A DNA stretch of 64,000 bases, taken from positions 1,178,001 through 1,242,000 of the forward strand of contig NZ_JAUSVO010000001.1 in NCBI RefSeq assembly GCF_030814715.1. The letters are read 5' to 3'. How positions within the stretch are numbered: the first letter of the stretch is position 1; each line of letters opens with the position of its first letter. This document shows positions 55,952 through 64,000 of this stretch, piece after piece. The notes beneath the pieces were generated by a model, which worked only from the letters and a program-made list of their open reading frames with translations, made no database searches and had not been told where the DNA came from. The DNA is from Kaistia dalseonensis. Lineage in GTDB: Bacteria; Pseudomonadota; Alphaproteobacteria; Rhizobiales; Kaistiaceae. Both the position numbers and the translations under genes were made by a program.

Positions 55952-57841
55952 ATGCTCAATACGATGCGCAAATATGCCTCCGGCTGGGTGGCACAGATTT
56001 TCATAGTCCTGCTCATCGTGAGTTTTGGCGTGTGGGGTGTCGCCGGCGCGCTGACCGGCATTGGCGGCAATTACGTCGCCCAGGTCGGCAGCACCGAGAT
56101 ATCGGCCGTCAGCTTCGACCGGGCCTATCGCCGCGAACTGCAGAACCTGAGCCGCCAGCTCGGACAGCAGGTCACGCCGGACCAGGCGCGTGCCTTCGGC
56201 CTGCCGAACCAGGTTCTCGGCCGGCTCGTGACCGAAGCCGCCCTGGATGATCAGGCCAACACGCTGTCGCTCGGCGTCTCGCAGGATACGCTGGTGCGCG
56301 AGATCGCGCATGACCCGGCCTTCAACGGCCCCTCTGGCACGTTCGACCGCGCCTATTTCGTCGAGCTGCTGCGCTCGAACGGACTGAACGAGGACGATTA
56401 CGTGCTCGAGCGGCAGGCCGTCGAGAAGCGCAAGCAGATCGCCGACAGCATTTCCGGCGGCGCGACCGTGCCGGTGGCGCTGTCGCAGGCGCTGCACACC
56501 TATCAGACGCAGGCCCGCACCATCCGCTACATCGTCATGCCGACGACGCTCGTCACCGATGTCGCGGCGCCGAACCAGGACGAGTTGACGGCCTATTACA
56601 ACGACAACAAGGCCAACTGGCGCGCGCCTGAACTGCGCACGATCTCGATCCTCAAGATGACGCCGGCCGATGTCTCCCGCCCGGAGGACATCACCGACGC
56701 CGACGCGCAGAAATATTACGACGCCAACGCCGCCCAGTTCACGACGCCCGAAACGCGCCACGTGTTCCAGTTCGTCTTCACCGATGCGAGCACCGCGAAG
56801 GCGACGGCCGACCAGATCAAGGGCGGCGAGACCTTCGAGGCCGCCCTCACTGCGGCCGGCAAGCAGATTTCCGATGCTGATCTCGGCGTCGTGACGAAGG
56901 ACAAGCTGATCGACCCGGCCGTGGCCGACGCGGCCTTCGCGCTCGCGCCGAACGCGACCAGCGACGTGATCGCGGGTAGCTTCGGTCCGGTCATCGTCCA
57001 TGTGACCGATGTCTCGCCCGCCAGCGTCAAGCCGTTCGACAGCGTCAAGGACGAGATCAAGAAGACGCTCGCCCTGACGGCCGCGCGCAACGACATGGCC
57101 AACCTGCGCGATTCGATCGAGGATGCCCGCGCCGGTGGCGCGACGCTCGACGAGATCGCCAAGAACAACAAGCTGACCGTGCAGACGATCAGCGTCGACC
57201 AGTCCGGCAAGGATGCGTCGGGCAATGCCGTCGCCGACATTCCGGTGCAGGCGGCCCTGCTCAAGGCGGCGTTCGAGAGCGATGTCGGCATCGACAATGC
57301 CGCGTTGCAGACCGATGACGGCGGCACCGTCTGGTTCAACGTGACCGACATTTCGCCCGCCCATGACCGTCCACTGGACGAGGTCAAGGACAAGGTCGCG
57401 GCCGCCTGGACCAAGGCGACCATCGCCGACCGCCTGGCCGCCAAGGCCAAGGAGGCGAAGGAACGGCTTGCCAAGGGCGAGACGCTCGACGCCGTCGCCG
57501 CTTCGTTCAACCTGCCCGTCGTGACCGCGCAGAAGCTGACGCGCGGCACCAAGCCGCCGGCAGACCTCTCCGTCGACGCGCTCAAGGCGGCGTTTGCCGG
57601 CCCCGTCGGCACGGCGGCGGCCGTTCCGGGCCCCAATGATGGCGACCAGATCGTTCTCCAGGTTGAAGCGATCGACGATACGCCATATCTGGCGAATGAC
57701 GCTTCGCGTGCGGCATTGACGCAGCAGCTCGCGGATGCGATGCAGAATGATCTTTTGCAGCAATATGTGACCGAGCTGCAGAACGAGCTTGGCGCCACGG
57801 TGAACCAGACCAAGCTGCAGCAGGTCATTGGCGCGTCCTAA
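55952..57841 (+). CDS. ppiD: PpiD-like periplasmic chaperone/peptidyl-prolyl isomerase
   Basis: The 629-residue protein has one N-terminal membrane anchor (VAQIFIVLLIVSFGVWGVAGAL), a SurA-N-like domain with AFGLPNQVLGRLVTEAALDDQA, and a parvulin-type region near residues 240-360 (ETRHVFQFVFTDASTAKA), followed by a long helical C-terminal part. PpiD sits next to the Sec translocon and helps newly exported proteins fold. It is divergent from the toxin-antitoxin pair and precedes trpE by 227 bases, a ppiD-trpE order that recurs in Hyphomicrobiales. Confidence 0.92.
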   Translation: MLNTMRKYASGWVAQIFIVLLIVSFGVWGVAGALTGIGGNYVAQVGSTEISAVSFDRAYRRELQNLSRQLGQQVTPDQARAFGLPNQVLGRLVTEAALDDQANTLSLGVSQDTLVREIAHDPAFNGPSGTFDRAYFVELLRSNGLNEDDYVLERQAVEKRKQIADSISGGATVPVALSQALHTYQTQARTIRYIVMPTTLVTDVAAPNQDELTAYYNDNKANWRAPELRTISILKMTPADVSRPEDITDADAQKYYDANAAQFTTPETRHVFQFVFTDASTAKATADQIKGGETFEAALTAAGKQISDADLGVVTKDKLIDPAVADAAFALAPNATSDVIAGSFGPVIVHVTDVSPASVKPFDSVKDEIKKTLALTAARNDMANLRDSIEDARAGGATLDEIAKNNKLTVQTISVDQSGKDASGNAVADIPVQAALLKAAFESDVGIDNAALQTDDGGTVWFNVTDISPAHDRPLDEVKDKVAAAWTKATIADRLAAKAKEAKERLAKGETLDAVAASFNLPVVTAQKLTRGTKPPADLSVDALKAAFAGPVGTAAAVPGPNDGDQIVLQVEAIDDTPYLANDASRAALTQQLADAMQNDLLQQYVTELQNELGATVNQTKLQQVIGAS

Positions 57842-58068
57842 GGGATCGATTGGAAACGATGTCGCTCCGCCATCCTCTCAACGGCTCTCTCGCGGCAACT
57901 TGCCTTCGGCAAGTGCGCGGCTGGCCGCTTGGCGTGGATTGGCGGGGGGCTTGGCGATGGCGTTGATCGCCCTTCCCGCTCAAACGGGAATGACGAAACT
58001 GCCTCACCGAGATTACCTCGTATTTCCAATCAGGCTCGCCGAGCCTGCCAATCAAATGGACTGACATC
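57842..58068. other. Intergenic region ahead of trpE
   Basis: No gene and no Trp-rich leader peptide could be found. A hairpin lies at 57898-57904/57908-57914, and a short REP-like palindrome (ttcccg with cgggaa) at about 57975-57992. Neither is followed by a T run, so a classical trp attenuator is not supported. Confidence 0.45.
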
Positions 58069-59583
58069 ATGTTGATCGAGCCGTCGCCGGAGACGATTGC
58101 GCGCACCTATGACGATGGACGCGCCCAGGTCGTCTGGACGCGGATGGTCGCGGATCTGGAGACACCGGTCTCCGCCATGCTCAAGCTCTCCGCGGGCCGC
58201 ATCAACAGCTTCCTGCTGGAATCGGTCGAGGGCGGCGCCGTGCGCGGCCGCTATTCGATGATCGGCATCGAGCCGGACCTGCTCTTCCGCGCCTTCGCCG
58301 ATCGCGCCGAGATCAACCGCTCGCCATCGACGGACCGCGATCGTTTCGAGCCGATCGAGGGCAAGTCGCTCGATGCGCTGCGGACGCTGATCGCGCAATC
58401 GCATATCGAGCTGCCGGAGAGCCTGCCGCCGATGTCGGCCGGCATTTTCGGCTATCTCGGCTATGACATGGTCCGCCAGATGGAGGATCTGGGTCCGCCC
58501 AATCCGGCGGCACTCGATGTACCCGACGCCATCATGATGCGGCCGACGGTCATGGTCGTGTTCGACGCGATCAAGGACGAAATCACCATCGTGACACCGA
58601 TCCGCCCCGAGCCGGGCGTGACGGCTAGCCAGGCGCATGCGCGCGCCGTCGAGCGGCTAACCGGCGTCGTCGACACGCTGGAAGGCCCGTTGCATCGCTC
58701 GGCCGATCCCACGGATGTCGATCTCGACGTGCCCGTCGTCTCGAACACGCCGCATGAGCGCTATCTGGAGATGGTGGCAAAGGCGAAGGAGTACATCGCG
58801 GCCGGCGACATCTTCCAGGTCGTGCTGTCGCAGCGCTTCGAGGCACCTTTCACGCTGCCGCCCTTCGCGCTCTATCGCGCGCTCCGACGAACCAACCCCT
58901 CGCCTTTCCTCTATTTCCTCGATTTCGGCGACTTTGCCGTGGCCGGATCGAGCCCGGAAATTCTGGTCCGTGTTCGGGACGGCGAAGTGACGATCCGCCC
59001 GATCGCCGGCACGCGCCGTCGCGGCGCAACGCCGGAGCAGGACAAGGCGCTCGCCGCCGAGCTGCTGGCCGATCCGAAGGAACTGGCCGAGCACCTGATG
59101 CTGCTGGACCTCGGCCGCAATGATGTCGGCCGCGTCTCGGAGATCGGGACGGTCAAGGTCACGGATAAGTTCTTCCTCGAATATTACAGCCAGGTCATGC
59201 ACATCGTCTCGAATGTGATCGGCCGGCTCTCCTCCGAATACGACATGCTGGACGCGCTGGCCGCCGGCTTCCCGGCCGGCACGGTTTCCGGCGCGCCGAA
59301 GGTTCGGGCGATGGAGATTATCGACGAGCTCGAAGTCGAGAAGCGCGGCATCTATGCCGGCTGCGTCGGCTATTTCTCGGCCGATGGCGCCATGGACACC
59401 TGCATCGTGCTCAGGACCTCGATCGTGAAGGACGGCAAGATGTATGCGCAGGCCGGTGCCGGCGTGGTCGCCGACTCGGTGCCCGAAAGCGAGCATCAGG
59501 AATGCATCGCCAAGGCCCGCGCGCTCTTCCGTGCGGCCGAGGAAGCTGTAAAGTTCGCGTCCCAGGCCGGGCGCGGTCAATAA
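58069..59583 (+). CDS. trpE: Anthranilate synthase component I
   Basis: TrpE makes anthranilate from chorismate with ammonia delivered by TrpG. The 504-residue protein has the N-terminal regulatory part with LKLSAGRINSFLLESVEGG (the LLES segment binds feedback tryptophan) and the catalytic part with FQVVLSQRF, TIRPIAGTRRRG and GCVGYFSADGAMDTCIVLRT. It is a separate gene, not a TrpEG fusion as in some rhizobia. trpG follows after 23 bases. Confidence 0.97.
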   Translation: MLIEPSPETIARTYDDGRAQVVWTRMVADLETPVSAMLKLSAGRINSFLLESVEGGAVRGRYSMIGIEPDLLFRAFADRAEINRSPSTDRDRFEPIEGKSLDALRTLIAQSHIELPESLPPMSAGIFGYLGYDMVRQMEDLGPPNPAALDVPDAIMMRPTVMVVFDAIKDEITIVTPIRPEPGVTASQAHARAVERLTGVVDTLEGPLHRSADPTDVDLDVPVVSNTPHERYLEMVAKAKEYIAAGDIFQVVLSQRFEAPFTLPPFALYRALRRTNPSPFLYFLDFGDFAVAGSSPEILVRVRDGEVTIRPIAGTRRRGATPEQDKALAAELLADPKELAEHLMLLDLGRNDVGRVSEIGTVKVTDKFFLEYYSQVMHIVSNVIGRLSSEYDMLDALAAGFPAGTVSGAPKVRAMEIIDELEVEKRGIYAGCVGYFSADGAMDTCIVLRTSIVKDGKMYAQAGAGVVADSVPESEHQECIAKARALFRAAEEAVKFASQAGRGQ

Positions 59584-59606
59584 TCGAACGGAGGAAGCAT
59601 AAGAAA

Positions 59607-60218
59607 ATGGCCTTTCTCGTCATCGATAATTACGACAGCTTCACCTACAACCTCGTCCACTATCTGGGTGAACTCGGCGCGAAGCTGATCGTCCGCCGCA
59701 ACGACAAGATCACCGTCGACGAAGTCATGGCGCTCGATCCGGAGGGCATCGTGCTTTCGCCGGGCCCCTGCACGCCGAACGAGGCGGGCATCTGCCTCGA
59801 CCTGATCGAACGCGCCGGTTCCACCATTCCGATCTTCGGCGTCTGCCTCGGCCATCAGGCGATCGGCCAGGCCATGGGCGGCGACGTGATCCGCGCCCCC
59901 TCGCAGATGCACGGCAAGATCTCGACCATCACCCATACCGGCAAGAGCGTCTTCCGCGGCATCAACGGGCCGTTCCAAGCGACGCGCTATCATTCGCTGA
60001 CGGTGAAGCGCGAAACCATGCCCGAGGTGCTGGAGATCACGGCCGAATCCGAGGACGGCGTCGTCATGGGCGCGATGCACAAGTCGCTGCCGATGCATGG
60101 CGTGCAGTTCCACCCGGAGAGCATAGCCTCCGAGCATGGCCATCTCATGCTGAAGAACTTCCTCGATCTCGCCTCGGAGTGGAATGCGCGCCATCGCGCA
60201 GCCCGCTCGGTCGCTTGA
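59607..60218 (+). CDS. trpG: Anthranilate synthase component II (glutaminase)
   Basis: TrpG supplies ammonia from glutamine to TrpE. The 203-residue class I glutamine amidotransferase has the start [21 protein letters not shown], the nucleophile cysteine in [17 protein letters not shown], and the His/Glu pair in [14 protein letters not shown]. The ATG at 59607 lies 12 bases after ggagg and opens at the conserved MAFLVIDN; the longer frame runs into trpE. trpD follows after 11 bases. Confidence 0.97.
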   Translation: MAFLVIDNYDSFTYNLVHYLGELGAKLIVRRNDKITVDEVMALDPEGIVLSPGPCTPNEAGICLDLIERAGSTIPIFGVCLGHQAIGQAMGGDVIRAPSQMHGKISTITHTGKSVFRGINGPFQATRYHSLTVKRETMPEVLEITAESEDGVVMGAMHKSLPMHGVQFHPESIASEHGHLMLKNFLDLASEWNARHRAARSVA

Positions 60219-60229
60219 GCGAGGGCAGC

Positions 60230-61243
60230 ATGAGCGATTTTAAGTCTCATATCGCCAAGGTTGCTGCGGGCAAGGCGCTGAGCCGGCCCGAGGCCGAAGA
60301 CGCCTTTGACGTGATCATGTCCGGCGAAGCGACACCGGCGCAGATCGGCGGCTTCCTGATGGCGCTTCGCGTGCGCGGCGAAACCGTGGACGAGATCACT
60401 GGCGCGGTCGCGACCATGCGCGCCAAGATGACGACCGTGGAGGCGCCGGAAGGTGCCATCGACGTCGTCGGCACCGGCGGCGACGGCTCGCACACCTACA
60501 ATATCTCCACCGCTTCGGCCTTTGTCGTGGCCGGCGCGGGTGTGCCCGTCGCCAAGCATGGCAATCGAGCGCTCTCCTCCAGATCGGGCGCCGCCGACGT
60601 GCTGATGGCGCTCGGCGTCAATGTCGACATTCCGCCGGCCACGATCTCGCGCGCTATCCGGGAGGCCGGTATCGGCTTCATGTTCGCGCCGGCGCATCAT
60701 TCCGCGATGAAGCATGTCGGCCCCGCGCGTGTGGAACTCGGGACGCGGACGATCTTCAACCTGCTCGGCCCGCTCTCCAATCCCGCCGGCGTCAAGCGCC
60801 AGCTGGTCGGCGTCTATGCGGCCGAATGGGTCGAACCCCTCGCCCATGTGCTGGCAGCGCTCGGCTCGGAATCGGCCTGGATCGTGCACGGCGCCGGCGG
60901 CGTCGACGAGATCACCACCGCCGGACCGACGAAGGTGGCGGCGCTCACCGAAGGCAAGATCGAGACCTTCACGATCGAGCCCGGCGAAGTCGGCCTGCCC
61001 GTCTCGCCCATCGAGGCGATCAAGGGCGGCGATGCGGTCTATAATGCGGCGGCGCTCCGCGGTGTGCTCAATGGCGCGCGCGGCGCCTATCGCGATACCG
61101 TCCTCCTCAACGCGGCGGCGACCCTCATCGTAGCCGGCCGCGCCTCCTCGCTGGCGCAGGGCGTCGCCATGGCGGCGCTCTCGATCGATGAAGGGCGTGC
61201 GCATGAACGGCTCGACCGTCTCGTCGCCGTCACCAACGGATAG
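60230..61243 (+). CDS. trpD: Anthranilate phosphoribosyltransferase
   Basis: TrpD joins anthranilate to phosphoribosyl pyrophosphate. The 337-residue protein contains the PRPP loop in [16 protein letters not shown], the [21 protein letters not shown] block and [17 protein letters not shown], all in the family order. The ATG at 60230 has gagg eight bases upstream. trpC begins four bases after its stop, so the two are translationally coupled. Confidence 0.97.
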   Translation: MSDFKSHIAKVAAGKALSRPEAEDAFDVIMSGEATPAQIGGFLMALRVRGETVDEITGAVATMRAKMTTVEAPEGAIDVVGTGGDGSHTYNISTASAFVVAGAGVPVAKHGNRALSSRSGAADVLMALGVNVDIPPATISRAIREAGIGFMFAPAHHSAMKHVGPARVELGTRTIFNLLGPLSNPAGVKRQLVGVYAAEWVEPLAHVLAALGSESAWIVHGAGGVDEITTAGPTKVAALTEGKIETFTIEPGEVGLPVSPIEAIKGGDAVYNAAALRGVLNGARGAYRDTVLLNAAATLIVAGRASSLAQGVAMAALSIDEGRAHERLDRLVAVTNG

Positions 61244-61247
61244 GCTC

Positions 61248-62048
61248 ATGACCGATATTCTGGCGCAGATCGAGACGACCAAGCGCGGCGAAATCGCGCT
61301 CGCGATGGAGCGCGTTCGCCCGACCGAGATCGTCGCCCGCGCCCGCGATGCGGCGCCGGCACGCGGCTTTGCCGCCGCGCTTCGCCGCAGGATCGCCGCC
61401 GGCGAACCGGCCCTGATCGCCGAGATCAAGAAGGCCAGTCCGTCCAAGGGCCTGATCCGCCCCGATTTCGATCCGCCAGCGCTGGCGAGCGCCTATGAGC
61501 AGGGCGGCGCCGCCTGCCTCTCGGTGCTGACGGATGCGCCCTATTTCCAGGGCGCGCCGGAATATCTCGTCGCCGCGCGCGAGGCGGTGACCCTGCCGGC
61601 GCTGCGCAAGGACTTCCTGTTCGAGGACTATCAGGTCTATGAGGCGCGCGCTTGGGGCGCCGATTGCATCCTGATCATCATGGCCGCCGTTTCGGACGAT
61701 GTCGCCCGCTCGCTGGAAGACGTTGCTTTGAATCTCGGCATGGATGTGCTGGTTGAGGTGCATGACGAGGCCGAACTCGAGCGCGCGCTGAAGCTTTCCT
61801 CGCCGCTGATCGGCATCAATAACCGCAATCTGCGCACCTTCGAGACGACGCTGGAGACCTCGGAGCGGCTGGCGCCGATGGTGCCGGATGACCGCATCAT
61901 CATCGGCGAGAGCGGCATCTTCACGCCCGCCGACATTGCCCGGCTCGCGGCGATCCGCATCAACACCTATCTCGTCGGCGAGAGCCTGATGCGGCAGAGC
62001 GATGTCGTGGCGGCGACGGCCCACCTTCTCGGCCGCGCCACGGCCTGA
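61248..62048 (+). CDS. trpC: Indole-3-glycerol phosphate synthase
   Basis: TrpC closes the indole ring to give indole-3-glycerol phosphate. The 266-residue beta/alpha barrel shows [23 protein letters not shown] near residue 60, the later [24 protein letters not shown], and [13 protein letters not shown], with the phosphate-binding [16 protein letters not shown] near the end. There is no fused TrpF domain. It follows trpD by four bases and is followed four bases later by an acetyltransferase, where moaC is more usual in this group. Confidence 0.97.
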   Translation: MTDILAQIETTKRGEIALAMERVRPTEIVARARDAAPARGFAAALRRRIAAGEPALIAEIKKASPSKGLIRPDFDPPALASAYEQGGAACLSVLTDAPYFQGAPEYLVAAREAVTLPALRKDFLFEDYQVYEARAWGADCILIIMAAVSDDVARSLEDVALNLGMDVLVEVHDEAELERALKLSSPLIGINNRNLRTFETTLETSERLAPMVPDDRIIIGESGIFTPADIARLAAIRINTYLVGESLMRQSDVVAATAHLLGRATA

Positions 62049-62052
62049 TGCC

Positions 62053-62568
62053 GTGACCTATGCGATCCGCCCGGCCCGCGCGGACGATCTCGAGCGGCTG
62101 CGGACGATCGAATATCGCGCGGCGGCGCTGTTCCGTCTGGTGGGGCTCGACGATATCGCCGATGGCGAGCCGAGCGATCCGCACTTCCTCCGCGCTGTGC
62201 TTCGACATGGCCGGATCGCAGTAGCCGTCGACGCGGCCGACCAGCCCGTCGGGCTCGCGCTAGCGGGCATTCTCGACGACGCGCTCCATCTCTACGAGCT
62301 GTCCGTCGATCCACATCACGGCCGGCGCGGGCTCGGTCGCCAATTGGTGACGAGCATCGAGGCTCATGCGATCGAATGCGGCCTCCCGGCACTGACGCTC
62401 TCGACCTTTCGCCATGTGCCCTGGAACGGCCCGTTCTATGCCCGGCTCGGCTTTGCCGAAGTCGCCCGGGCGGACTGGACGCCCGCCTTTCATCTGCTGC
62501 ACGCCCGCGAGCGGGATATGAGCCTTCCGGTCGAACAGCGCATGTTCATGCGAAAGGCGCTGGGCTGA
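62053..62568 (+). CDS. GNAT family N-acetyltransferase
   Basis: The 171-residue protein is a single GNAT domain: TYAIRPARADDLERLRTIE opens the fold, and the acetyl-CoA pyrophosphate loop is in LYELSVDPHHGRRGLGRQLV, followed by NGPFYARLGFAEVAR near the end. The acceptor cannot be told. The start is a GTG at 62053, four bases after the trpC stop, so it is probably read from the trp transcript. Its placement there is either a recent insertion or a lineage habit. Confidence 0.9.
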   Translation: MTYAIRPARADDLERLRTIEYRAAALFRLVGLDDIADGEPSDPHFLRAVLRHGRIAVAVDAADQPVGLALAGILDDALHLYELSVDPHHGRRGLGRQLVTSIEAHAIECGLPALTLSTFRHVPWNGPFYARLGFAEVARADWTPAFHLLHARERDMSLPVEQRMFMRKALG

Positions 62569-62600
62569 GACATCGTCCCGGCCCAGCGCCTTCAACTGGC

Positions 62601-63782
62601 TCAGGCTGGCTGGGCGATCGGCTCCGGCCGGCGGTCGAGCGCACCGCTGCGCCAGGTCAGCAGCAGCGCGGCGGCCACGAGGACTGCGCCGACAGCCGGC
62701 GTCGCTCCAAGGCCGAGCGGCGAGGCCACGACCAATCCGCCAACCCACGCGCCGAGCGCAATACCGAGGTTGAAGGCCGCGATGTTGAGCGCCGAGGCGA
62801 CGTCGACCGCATTCGGCCGATGAACCTTGGCGAGCTGGACGACATAGAGCTGCAGGCCGGGCACATTGGCGAAGGAGAGAAAGCCGAGAGCGGCCAGCGT
62901 CACGACTGCCAGCACCGGCGATGTCGCGGTGAAGGTGAAGAGCAGCAGCACCGCAGCCTGAAGGGCAAAGAGCACGGTCAGGGCCTTCACCGGATTGTGG
63001 TCCGCCACGCGGCCACCGACGATGTTGCCGATCGCGATCGCGATGCCGTAGAGGACTAGGATGAGGCTGACGCTCTCCGACGAGAAGCCGGTGATCTGCT
63101 CGATGATCGAGGCGAGATAGGTGAAGGCGACGAAGGTTCCGCCATAGCCGAGCGCGGTCATGGCGTAGACCAGAAGCAGGCGGCCGCTGCCGAGAACGCG
63201 CACCTGCTGGAGCAGGCTGACGGCCGGCGCCCTGGCGAGGTTGGAGGGCAGCAGCAGGGCGATACCAGCAAAGGCGACGAGGCCGAGCCCCGAGACAGCC
63301 CAGAAGGTGGCGCGCCAACCGAAGGTCTGGCCGATCAACGTACCGAGCGGAACGCCGGTGACGATGGCGACCGTCAGCCCCATGAACATCATCGCGATCG
63401 CGGAGGCACGGCGGTTTTCCGGCACCAGATCGGCGGCGATGGTCGAGCCGACGGAGAAGAAGACGCCATGGGCGAAGGCCGAGATGACGCGCGCGACCAG
63501 CAGCATTTCGTAGTTGGGCGCGAGCGCCGCGGCGGCGTTGCCGATGATGAAGAGCGTCATCAGCCCGAGCAGCAGGGGCTTGCGGCCGAGCCCACCGGTC
63601 AGGGCGGTCAATATGGGCGCGCCGAATGTGACGCCGAGCGCATAGACGCTGACGATCAGCCCGGCGAGCGGGAGCGTTATGCCGAGATCGTTGGCGACGG
63701 TCGGCAGCAATCCGACGATGACGAATTCCGTCGTGCCGATCGCATAGGCTGCGATCGTCAGGGCAAAGAGGGCGAGAGGCAT
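62601..63782 (-). CDS. MFS transporter, AraJ/YdhP-like
   Basis: The 393-residue protein has 12 predicted membrane helices and the DHA1-type MFS pattern: YAIGTTEFVIVGLLPTVANDLGI in helix 1, the loop motif GGLGRKPLLLGLMTLF, and VISAFAHGVFFSVGSTIAADLV. It resembles E. coli AraJ/YdhP sugar- or drug-efflux proteins, and the substrate is unknown. The ATG at 63782 begins the first helix; the longer frame adds 48 unlikely residues. It converges on the GNAT gene with 32 bases between stops. Confidence 0.9.
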   Translation of the reverse strand: MPLALFALTIAAYAIGTTEFVIVGLLPTVANDLGITLPLAGLIVSVYALGVTFGAPILTALTGGLGRKPLLLGLMTLFIIGNAAAALAPNYEMLLVARVISAFAHGVFFSVGSTIAADLVPENRRASAIAMMFMGLTVAIVTGVPLGTLIGQTFGWRATFWAVSGLGLVAFAGIALLLPSNLARAPAVSLLQQVRVLGSGRLLLVYAMTALGYGGTFVAFTYLASIIEQITGFSSESVSLILVLYGIAIAIGNIVGGRVADHNPVKALTVLFALQAAVLLLFTFTATSPVLAVVTLAALGFLSFANVPGLQLYVVQLAKVHRPNAVDVASALNIAAFNLGIALGAWVGGLVVASPLGLGATPAVGAVLVAAALLLTWRSGALDRRPEPIAQPA

Positions 63783-64000
63783 GATGGCACCGGGGCCGCC
63801 CGACCGCGACACGCGCGGTCCGGGCGTTCTCTTTCGATGGGTTGATGTTGGAGCGGAATATCGGCGAGGGCACCCTGCGCGATAATCCCGGCGTCCGGAC
63901 GAACGCTTGTGAGTTGAATTCATCAATTGTGCACGGAAAGGCTCGTCGAGCTCTCCGGCATCCTCGATTCCGGGCTTCGCCCGCGCGCTGAATTGATTGG
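63783..64000. other. Trailing non-coding stretch at window end
   Basis: These 218 bases hold no gene that I can support. They contain the upstream region of the MFS gene and, near 63970, a short inverted element of the gattccgggcttcgcccg kind, similar in style to other repeats in the window. Confidence 0.4.

Noticed and set aside
55838-57763. A 641-codon open frame opposite ppiD
   Set aside because: It is the antisense shadow of ppiD, with a low-complexity Arg/Gly/Asp/Val composition and no recognisable domain.
57842-58068. Possible trp attenuator with leader peptide
   Set aside because: There is no short ORF with clustered Trp codons and no terminator-type hairpin with a T run before trpE.

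Overview
The window looks like chromosomal DNA of a GC-rich alphaproteobacterium, most likely in the order Hyphomicrobiales (Rhizobiales). The evidence is gene content and order: GatC-GatA, a Pol IV with an N-terminal zinc-finger-like extension, aminotransferase-hom-glpX-recJ, rplM-rpsI-argC, glmU-glmS, tpiA-secG-pyrG, ppiD-trpE-trpG-trpD-trpC, and intergenic palindromic repeats of the kind common in that group. The genus cannot be decided from the sequence alone. There is no rRNA, tRNA, CRISPR array, prophage or insertion sequence. Most of the window is housekeeping DNA with a few accessory insertions.

Layout. 1-4017: a YjhX-family protein, then a leftward gatC-gatA-chorismate mutase run, then dinB. 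4018-4732: a 715-bp gene-free block built from several different palindromic repeats. 4733-10981: a leftward cupin regulator/GAF/HyuA/HyuB operon (hydantoinase/oxoprolinase type) divergent from a DMT transporter. 11039-16455: recJ, glpX, homoserine dehydrogenase and an aminotransferase in one leftward operon. 16550-18920: a small lipoprotein divergent from class I PHA synthase. 18981-22158: metY and a CoA-binding/SH3/VOC group. 22374-25228: promoter, rplM-rpsI, a very clear terminator, argC and gfa. 25302-28160: a tight three-gene operon of probable rRNA-modifying enzymes, divergent from recG. 30418-32936: ClC channel and a DUF502 membrane protein. 33035-37150: glmS, glmU and ccdA. 37407-38945: a PfkB sugar kinase and a small porin-like/YadA-anchor hybrid protein. 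39113-42325: a MacAB-like export system. 42539-45794: MsrQ-like protein, an amidohydrolase and a YitT protein. 45782-48643: lysine aminomutase (EpmB-like), EpmA and elongation factor P. 48863-51937: a GGDEF/EAL protein and a secreted lipase. 51968-55801: pyrG, secG, tpiA and a PIN/Phd toxin-antitoxin pair. 55952-62568: ppiD, the trp genes and a GNAT acetyltransferase. 62601-63782: an MFS transporter.

How the genes work together. Several neighbourhoods are functional modules. EpmB-EpmA-EF-P makes beta-lysylated EF-P, which relieves ribosome stalling at proline runs. The RsmC-like, RsuA-like and YhiN-like enzymes probably all act on rRNA. GlmS and GlmU make UDP-GlcNAc. TrpE, TrpG, TrpD and TrpC carry anthranilate to indole-glycerol phosphate. 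The three-gene ABC/adaptor set is a MacAB-type exporter without a local outer-membrane channel.

The points most worth a second look are the rRNA-modification operon, the porin-motif/YadA-anchor hybrid, the GAF-HyuA-HyuB operon, the toxin-antitoxin pair sitting directly upstream of tpiA with two palindromes in its control region, and the mosaic of palindromic repeats after dinB. No clearly new defence or mobile system was found.
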